Of a stretch of 64,000 nucleotides of DNA, positions 56,591-64,000 are shown piece after piece. The translations under genes were made by a program, and so were the position numbers. Where the stretch lies: contig FN649741.1 in assembly GCA_000310025.1 (NCBI GenBank), positions 6,845,095 through 6,909,094 on the forward strand, read 5' to 3'. This DNA comes from Ectocarpus siliculosus (taxonomy: Eukaryota > Sar > Phaeophyceae > Ectocarpales > Ectocarpaceae). The first letter of the stretch is position 1. Every line of letters starts with the position of its first letter. The notes under the pieces were generated by a model, which was not told the DNA's origin, ran no database searches, and saw nothing but the letters and a program-made list of their open reading frames with translations.

Positions 56591-59500
56591 TTAAGGCAAG
56601 ATGCCGTTGGTGCACAGCTGGAACTGGTCGTACAAGCGGGTGCCCACGTGCGCGTTAGCCTTGTTGACCATTCGCCGCGCGCGTCGCGCCACGTCCGAGT
56701 CCTTAGCGCCCAACATGAGGCGCTTCTTGAACATGGTCAGGGCGGCGTCTCCCATGTACTCGAAGCAAGGGAACTCCGACTGCGCACGGGGAATACGCCG
56801 GGGCGAGAGGGGCTGGAGGGGTAAGCACGCTGCTGCTCTGACGCATGAGCTGCACCTGGTTCGCTGTACAATCTACGAAGTACATACGACGTTGGGAACT
56901 CGTGGTTGACTGCCAACCCATCACACAAACAAATAAATTCACCAAGTTTCCCTGGTGCCTTACAGTGGAAGGAAGGAAACTGCCGTCAACTGCGATCGGC
57001 CAAGCGCTGCCTGGAACATCATCCAGACAGTCCATGGGTGACTGTTGGTGCTGCCGCAGACAGGGTACATGAACACATGACGGTTTCCTTGACCGATGGT
57101 ATAGATGACGACATGTGATATCACCAAACCTCCAATCACATATTCCTCTCTGGAGTGGGGGGGGGGGGGTCGGAAATTTTGTAACCTACAAATTCCCTCT
57201 CAACGCGACCAATCGAAACACGTTTGTTGTTCACCTGGAACATCATGATCTCCAGCATGGTGATGGTCACCGTCGCGTACTTCCTCGCTGCCGCAAGCCC
57301 CTTGCAGAACATCTCGATAAACTCCTCGTACATAGGCGAGTCCTTCCCTCCCAAGACCTCCAAGTACTCCGAAGTGAACTTAAACGCCGCTCGCTCCATG
57401 GAAAACTTCCGCCGGAGACAATAAAAAAACGGGAACAGATGCGAAAGAACAAATTTAGGAATTTAGGAACTTGATCGGGGCACGCGGAACCACCCACGAA
57501 ACAGTGCAAGTGTTGGCTGTGGCAGGAAAACGTTGTGCTGCATTGGTCGAGTCAACTACCATTCGCAAATGGGCTTCTTAACAGAGCACCTCCTCTTATG
57601 GTCAACTTCGTAGACAAACATTTTCAATAGTACTTGAGTTTCTTCACTCTCGTCCTCAATAATACTTACATGATTTCGCCAAAATGTCTTCACTCCCATG
57701 ATGAATTCATGATTTTTCTTAGTGTGAATTACTTCGCCCCCATCTTAAGTTGTGTCATCCCAGAACAAAATTTGTCATCCTGTTCATTCTGGAGGTCCGT
57801 TCTTCGACCTTTTAGTACAATTCATGACGCAGCAGCCGGGGTTGAGTCACACAAGAGCAACGCCACACAGGAGTTGTATTCTCCGCCGTCTTTCTTGCAG
57901 TGCTTGCGGTGATTTGTACCGCGAGAAGTATTCGGCCGTTCCTAACCCTCGTCGAACGTCAAGTCGAATTCCTGCGCACACACGAAACTATTGCTTTCCA
58001 CCAACGTCATCTTGGGCATTTCGTGAGAAAAATTCCCAGTTCGTGTGACTGCCCAGAGATTCGAACCCACGTCCAAACGCCAGAGAGTTGCGGGATTGCC
58101 TGCTAAACCACACAGCCACTGATGTGTGGCCGCTTTCCCATCTTCAAAATTCACTTCCAGGTTCTAGATGTGGTGCCGGTAACGTAAAACTGTTCTGTGG
58201 TTCGCACCTTGTTTCCCGGGGCGCTGCCCAACACGAACCCGAAGTCGATGTGCACGATGTGGCCGTCCGAGTCGAGCATGACGTTGCCGTTGTGCCGGTC
58301 CTTGATGCGCAACAGGTACGACACCACCGAGTACCTGGCAAGATGGACGCGCCACCAGCAGTTCTTATAATAGTGTTTGTTTGTGGTGGTGATGGTGCGG
58401 TGGTGTTGTTTATTGTTGTTATCGATAGTGCTGCTTTTGGTCTTGGTTATGGTGGGAGTGTTCAGTGATATTCCTTTTTTTCTTCCAAGTCGCCGCTGCT
58501 GGTTCGAATGTGGTATCGCTATTGCCAACGGTGCACACAGCGAAACCAGCAGCTACATACCAACCCGTCGCGAAATAGTCTCTTTCGTCTTCACACACAA
58601 AACCACCCCGGCAATTCAAGGCAATTCAAGCAGCACCTCAGGTTTCCGTGCTGGTTTCGGCTTAGTTCGCACCGGCGGAGAGCAGCTGCCACCGCTCCAA
58701 ACTGAACTCAACGACATGTGTAACCAGCAATACACAGCCTCAGCAGCAGCAAAAACAGGGAACCAACAAACACCAACAGCAACAGCGGCCGGCCCTTACC
58801 CGGCGAGAGAACAGGCGAATCTTCGCTGCGCGGCCTTGAAGCCGTCGCTGTCCTTCGGGCCGAACACGGCATAGAAGTGCTCCACCAGGGACCCTGGGTA
58901 CCCTCCGCTCTTCTTGAGGCCGTCGAGAGAGGTGGCCTGGTTCAGCACCTGCGTTGTTTTGTTTCGGCACGAAGCGGTGAGTCCACGTTTTCGTGACAGC
59001 AGCGGATTCCGAGACACAAAATTGTTACGCACAGCGCAGCGTGTCACATGCCTGGCATCAACGCATGTGTTCCTGGGCACGGAAGGGCATGCCTGCGTCG
59101 TGGTAAGAATGTCTGGCTTGCACATTTGCCAACCGTCATCCTAGTCCACATATTCACACACGGCGTGCCATCACGTCCCGATGCGAAGGGACAGAGTACA
59201 AGAAGCGAGTGCCATGCGGTTATGCCAAATAATTGGGCAGACCCATCGGAGAAAATCCACACGAGCGACACGTCCGCCACAAACGCGTAGCCCACGTATC
59301 GAGACGCCACTTGTCAATCGAGACGCCAACACCGGTGCCAAGGTTGTCCCGCTACCCTAATGCGTACCTCAATCAGCCCCGTCGTCTTAGCGGTGGAGAG
59401 GATGCTGTACGGCTTAAGCCACAAGTCTAGCCCTTCCCTCTCGAAAACCTCCTTGTAGAAGATGATCAGCTGTGGGGGGGAGGTAAGAGGGGCCGTCAGG

Positions 59501-62500
59501 AAGGCCGTGAGGACAAACCATTATCATCTCGAATGGATCGTCTCTGATTGTATGTGTACTTTCTAAACCCTTTTACAAGGATAGGGATAACAAATTATAC
59601 TTACATTTAAATGAATTTCTTCGTTTTGTGGGCGAAAACCTTTCAAAAATTTCCCTGTTTTTTTTTTGTTTTGGGGCAAGACCTTTCAACAACTGTATTT
59701 GTATTTTACGGTGGGGGGGGGGAGACACGTGGTGACCATAGGGCAATCAAGCATGCACGAGCGTAAATCGTAATCGTTGTTGCGAAAATGGGGAGGGCGA
59801 TGGAAACGGCAAACGTTGGCTGGCGTTACACTCCTTTCAACGGGTCGGGATGCGTTAAACCATCACGGCAATCACGAACATTTCATCCTCCCACGGTGAA
59901 AATCCATTCGGAATCGCCGAAAGAACTCAACGACAAACCAGACGAAACCAAAAAAAAAAAAAAATTACCTGGATGATGAAGACTTATTGCTACTCCCACC
60001 GTGAAAACCCAGAAACACAAGAGCGGAAAACCAACAACCAAAAAATAAGGGATCGCCGAAACAGCTGAACGACAAACCCGACGAAAAACAAAACACTGCT
60101 GTACCTGCATGATGAAGACTTCTTGCCGAACATCATCGTTGCTCTTCATGATCAGTCGTTGCAGCTTCCAACCCGCCCGTGCCCCCTCCAGCGACTGCTT
60201 GCGGATGCGCCTGGCCTTCGCGGCCATGCTCTCCCCGTACGCCCTGCAAGGCTGCAGTACCCACGTGCACGTGACCCATCATCATCGATGCAGCCGTGAA
60301 GAACAGGAACCACAAACATTTCAATTTTGCGCATCACTCGTTTGGGAAGCTGTGGCGAGGCTGCCGCGATTTCTCCCCGTCGGCAGAGAGGTGTTGTTGT
60401 TGTTGTCATGCAATCACGCCTGACCAACAACCGCACCACGTGCTCACAAACACACACAAGTCTACCCACACTCTGGATTTCCCCACACCTGGCACTCTCC
60501 TCCCACCCCTCCCCTTCCTCACCGTCCTGACTGTCTCCTCGTCGTCTTCTCCTCGGTTCTCCGCCTCTCCCGTCGATCGCCCCTTGTCGTCACCGAGCGC
60601 CGCCGTCAACGTGACTTCCTCTAGCTCTAACTCCGGCGGCAGGCCGTTGCTGTCGCTCGCTTCGCGACTGCGCACGCTCGGCTCTTGCAGCGCCTGCGTA
60701 TCGGAGAGACGACCGGGGTACGGCCGTGCAAGGCAAGGCAAGAAAATCAGCCAAAAAAAAAAATAGTGCTTCGTTCCGAATTTGATGACGTTGACAAGAC
60801 AACGTACGAATTCCACGACAAAGAGACGTTGGTGAAAACTAGTGTATTTAATAGGGCACGCGTTCACATAACCGAACCCACGGATCACCGAACAAAAAAA
60901 AAAAAGGAGTGCAAAAGTCGGTGCGGACGTTTATACGGCAAGCGCGACGCACCTTATCTAACCCATCCTCGTCTACCGGTACCGCATCCCCCGCCGGCGT
61001 TCCTTCCCCCTCGGCAGCAGCAGCAGCAGCGCTAACCGCCCCTCCATTAGCCTGCGGGCCGGCTTCTCCCTTCTCTTCCCCATCCTCCTCCTGCTTTTCT
61101 TCGCCAGTGTAACCGGCCGGTAAGGATCCGATGCTCGGCGACACCAGCCTGCCGTCCGTAACGGTGGAGAGTTCTATCGCGTCGACCTCCTGCTCCTGCT
61201 GCGCGTGCAGCGGCGAATCCGAGCCGCATGGCAACCGAGCGGGGACAATAAGGAAAGGAGGTACGAGAGTGGGATCCACCGAACGGCAAAGATGAAGACA
61301 GGTGTGGTAAATGAGCAGGCAGATATGTCTGGAGGCGGGATTAGTTGTCGAGGCTCATCCCGGAACGGCTTGAGCACAAAACACACGCACACACGAACGG
61401 AAAACACCACCGAGCCGGCAGAGGGCAAAAAAAACAAGCCGACACGCTTCCGTACGTCCACCAACTATTCCAGCTCTGCTAAACAGGTACTGCACCGTTA
61501 CCGGGACACCATAAACATGGAAGATGTGCTCCGATGCATCCGAATACGCAGTAGCCAGGACAGCGTAGGTTCGTATCTCATTCAGCTCTGGTCTGCGCCA
61601 CGCTCGTAAAATGCTTCTGACAGACAAGCCACCTGAGCACTATGGCACGGTGTCCATGGTGGACGACCAAAGCTGACGTAGCTACCACCCCAACAGTCCC
61701 CCAAGGATTCGCCGAAGCGAACTTCGTAAGCAAATAACCTTGAACGTCTAGTTGACCTCAATTTCACCTCTTCTTATTTGGGCTGACTCCGAACGCATCC
61801 ACAAACACCACCACCAACACGACCACCACCACCAAAAACAACAACAACCTTGACTGACCTTCTCCCTGAACTCCCTCTCAGCGTCTTCCCACGCCACGTT
61901 CTTGGGCTTCGCCCCCCCCGCCTTCCCGCCGCCACCAACACCAGCCCCCCCCTCGGACTCGCCGTCCTTCTCCTCCCCCCCCGTGGAAACCATCGTCGAT
62001 CCCGGTGTGGTCCCCTTCTTGTTGATGCTCTGGCGTACGCCGGGAAGCTTGACGTGGCGGATGCTCGACGCGCGGGCGTGCAGCGCTGAGCCAAAGCTGG
62101 AACGAAAAAACATGCATTTAGGTCAGGAGGGGGGGTTGAATGCCGTTGTTGTTAGACCATTGACCACGCGTCCTCGAGAGGATGGAGTACTCTTCCCATA
62201 GGACCGACCGCCGATGGCAAGTCGTTCCTTCCTACTTGGTCAAACGCGGTTCAATAATGGTTTCCCCATATTCATATTTCACTTCTCGCCTGCTAATGCC
62301 ACTTCTTTTCCCCCAGCATATCTATCCTCTTCTCCAGGGGAGGTGTTGACGAATTGTGGTGCCTCAACTATTAACGCACACAACGTCACAACCCGTGAGC
62401 TGGGCACGTTGGGAGCTTAACTCTTAACCCTCCTTTTACGTCCATTGCCCCAAACTCTTTAGGCGAGGCACTACTACGGGCCAGCGTCACGGTGAGGACT

Positions 62501-63663
62501 TGAGTGCTGCGGCCCATGGCGGCGCGAGCGAAATACAACATTCTACGCGTACAGTATCCCTACCTCTCCTGTGGTACTCTCACCGACTATTTCACCACGA
62601 TTGGCCTATCCTAACGCGTACCAAGACCTCCTGAGACAACGCCAACACGCGCTCTCCAGCGAAGCACCGCGGAACCTCCCAGCCGAGGACAGACCCCCCC
62701 ACCAACCAAGGATAATGACCAGCTCTCTGGTTCATCCTCGTGAAACGTAGCCTGCGCTGGCGAAAAAAACGGCACATCGCTCCGCCCCGGCCTTGTCGTG
62801 ATGCGAGGTCAATCGTCTAACTTCTACCGCACCCACCTCCCCACCCCACCCCGGACCCTAACTCTAAGCTTAGGCGCCTACCTGCTAAGGTTATGCCGGA
62901 AGGGAGACTTCCCGCCTTTAAAGGTGTCCCCCTTGGAATCCCGCTTGGCCTCGGCTCCAGCAGGCTTTTCTCTCCAGACCGTGGAGAAGTGCCCGGGAAG
63001 GTGGACAGGTGGCATCTGGAACATCGTCGGATACGTCGTGCATACGTACCCACAGACAGACGGCGATAGACAGCGAGCGGAGCGAGTCGCCAACGCAAGG
63101 CATTGTCGTGAGTGACGGTGTCACGCTCGTTGTCCGCTTTATTCGACAGCAGCAGCACCATTTCAACGCCCCTTGCAAAGGTCGCCACAACTGGAAAAGG
63201 CGACAAGTGTCTGGATCCCATTTGGCAAACAAGTTGCCCGCCCTCTTGCCAAATAAAATGTCGGGTGATTCTCATTGGCACACCCACTTCCAGTACCAGC
63301 CGCAGGTTCCCGCCCCCGCCGGCTCAACCTGCAGGAAACACCCCCCTCTTCTTGCCCTTTCCACTCACCCAGCCGGTTCGGTGGCTGCAAGACCTGTGGG
63401 TCCACGAGGCAATGCCACACCGCCAAAGCCGATGGCTTGCTCTGTACCGAAGCATCATTTCGTAATCAGAATGACCCACCGTTACAGGCAAAAGAGTCTC
63501 CATTCTACGAGATCTACTTCACACAACACGAATCGAAATGCGCAGCTCTCACATGCAGCCCCTTGGAGTTAGACCGGAAACGGAAAGATCCGCTGCGCGA
63601 GTGTCGCCGTCCGGGCGTGGCTTGTGGTGTCTCGTCCCCGCCGCCGTAGCTTGCCTCGCTCAC
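56591..63663 (-). CDS. PI4KB: Phosphatidylinositol 4-kinase beta (PIK1/PI4KB type), 5' end missing
   Basis: Phosphorylates phosphatidylinositol to PI4P, chiefly at the Golgi in the known family. Exons: 63663-63553, 63015-62882, 62096-61859, 61198-60953, 60693-60523, 60251-60105, 59469-59368, 58948-58800, 58334-58208, 57405-57235, 56779-56591. Phases fit throughout, giving 594 residues and a TAA. The first five exons code for a basic/serine-rich then acidic disordered region. The kinase starts near residue 300: [17 protein letters not shown] with the ATP-binding Lys336; WLKPYSIL; the catalytic loop KDRHNGN (Asp445); the activation segment VHIDFGF (Asp463); the helix GLAAARKYA; and a C-terminal end [14 protein letters not shown] close to that of animal PI4KB. 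The exon 4 to 6 boundaries are less sure than the rest. The lipid-kinase-unique helical domain is not seen and should lie upstream, outside the window. Confidence 0.93.
58040..58125 (-). repeat. tRNA-derived SINE-like element in PI4K intron
   Basis: The minus strand shows an A-box-like GTGTGGTTTAGCAGGC and a B-box GGGTTCGAATC about 35 bases apart, in tRNA order. Acceptor-stem pairing is absent, so it is a tRNA-derived repeat or relic, not a tRNA gene. It lies between the exon ending at 58208 and the exon starting at 57405. Confidence 0.5.
62775..62830. repeat. Dispersed repeat, copy 2
   Basis: Partner of 43795-43870 in the same orientation, in the PI4K intron next to the exon 63015-62882. 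Confidence 0.5.
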
Positions 63664-63754
63664 CTAGTGATAAGAAAAAAGAGGTAGTGATGTGAGTTGT
63701 TGTTGTCAATACAGAGACTGATGGGTCACTGGGAGCAAATTATCGGCATATATA

Positions 63755-64000
63755 TAGTTCTCTCTCTCTCTTGCTCTTTGCCTGTCCGTCCGTCTGTCTT
63801 TGTGCGCCTGTCTGAATTTGTCTGTCTGCCTTTGTCTCTCTGTCTGCCTGTAACTCTCTGTCTGCCTGTCTTGTTCTGTCTGCCTCTCTCTCTCCCTCTG
63901 TCCATCTCTCCCCATCTGTTCTTCTCTCCCTCTGCCCTTCTCCCTCCCTCCCTCCCTATCTCTCTCTCTATCTCTCTCTCGCTCTCTCCCCCCCTCTCTG
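63755..64000. repeat. CT-rich microsatellite, TCTC / TCTG repeats
   Basis: Nearly pure pyrimidine/G sequence made of TCTC and TCTGTCTG units up to the window edge. It lies in the intron or upstream DNA beyond the first visible PI4K exon. Confidence 0.95.

Overview
This is eukaryotic nuclear DNA. Two conserved genes can be rebuilt exon by exon with matching GT-AG junctions and codon phase: a DNA primase catalytic subunit with 11 exons and a PI4K-beta type phosphatidylinositol 4-kinase with at least 11 exons. Introns of several hundred bases, mixed base composition, long G/C homopolymers, Ty1/copia DNA, FNIP-type 22-residue repeats and heavy simple repeat content suggest a stramenopile, most likely a brown alga of the Ectocarpus type. 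The organism assignment is inference from gene style, not a database match. There are two assembly gaps (20380-20479 and 33250-33583).

Layout. 1-3538 (minus): gag, protease and integrase part of a Ty1/copia retrotransposon, open to the window edge. 3.5-12.6 kb: gene-poor, with a 22-bp minisatellite, a ~184-bp satellite and a few weak coding fragments. 12.7-16.2 kb: a small minus-strand ORF, then a plus-strand gene for an acidic/lysine-rich and RS-rich nuclear-type protein. 18.2-22.7 kb: minus-strand exons of one or two unrecognised genes; the last exon ends in a stretch like the end of a JmjC domain. 27.2-30.4 kb: plus-strand exons leading into an FNIP-repeat coding region carrying two compensating frameshifts. 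31.2-31.9 kb: two small minus-strand ORFs. 33.0-33.6 kb: tRNA-derived repeat copies around a gap. 35.0-36.7 kb: two clusters of a 16-bp palindrome family with a shared direct repeat, flanking an A-rich insert. 37.0-42.2 kb: a zone of long inverted (foldback) repeats, some with both arms coding for the same peptide.

44.4-52.1 kb (minus): primase small subunit, complete at 479 aa. 52.66 kb (plus): a possible polyQ first exon diverging from it. 53.8-55.0 kb (plus): a two-exon, 280-aa low-complexity nuclear-type protein. 56.6-63.7 kb (minus): PI4K-beta, whose 5' end lies beyond a CT-rich microsatellite at the right edge.

The primase and the lipid kinase are housekeeping genes with no evident functional link. 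Most of the unusual signal is repeat structure in the middle 25 kb. Exon coordinates rest on splice-site reading and phase bookkeeping, without transcript data.
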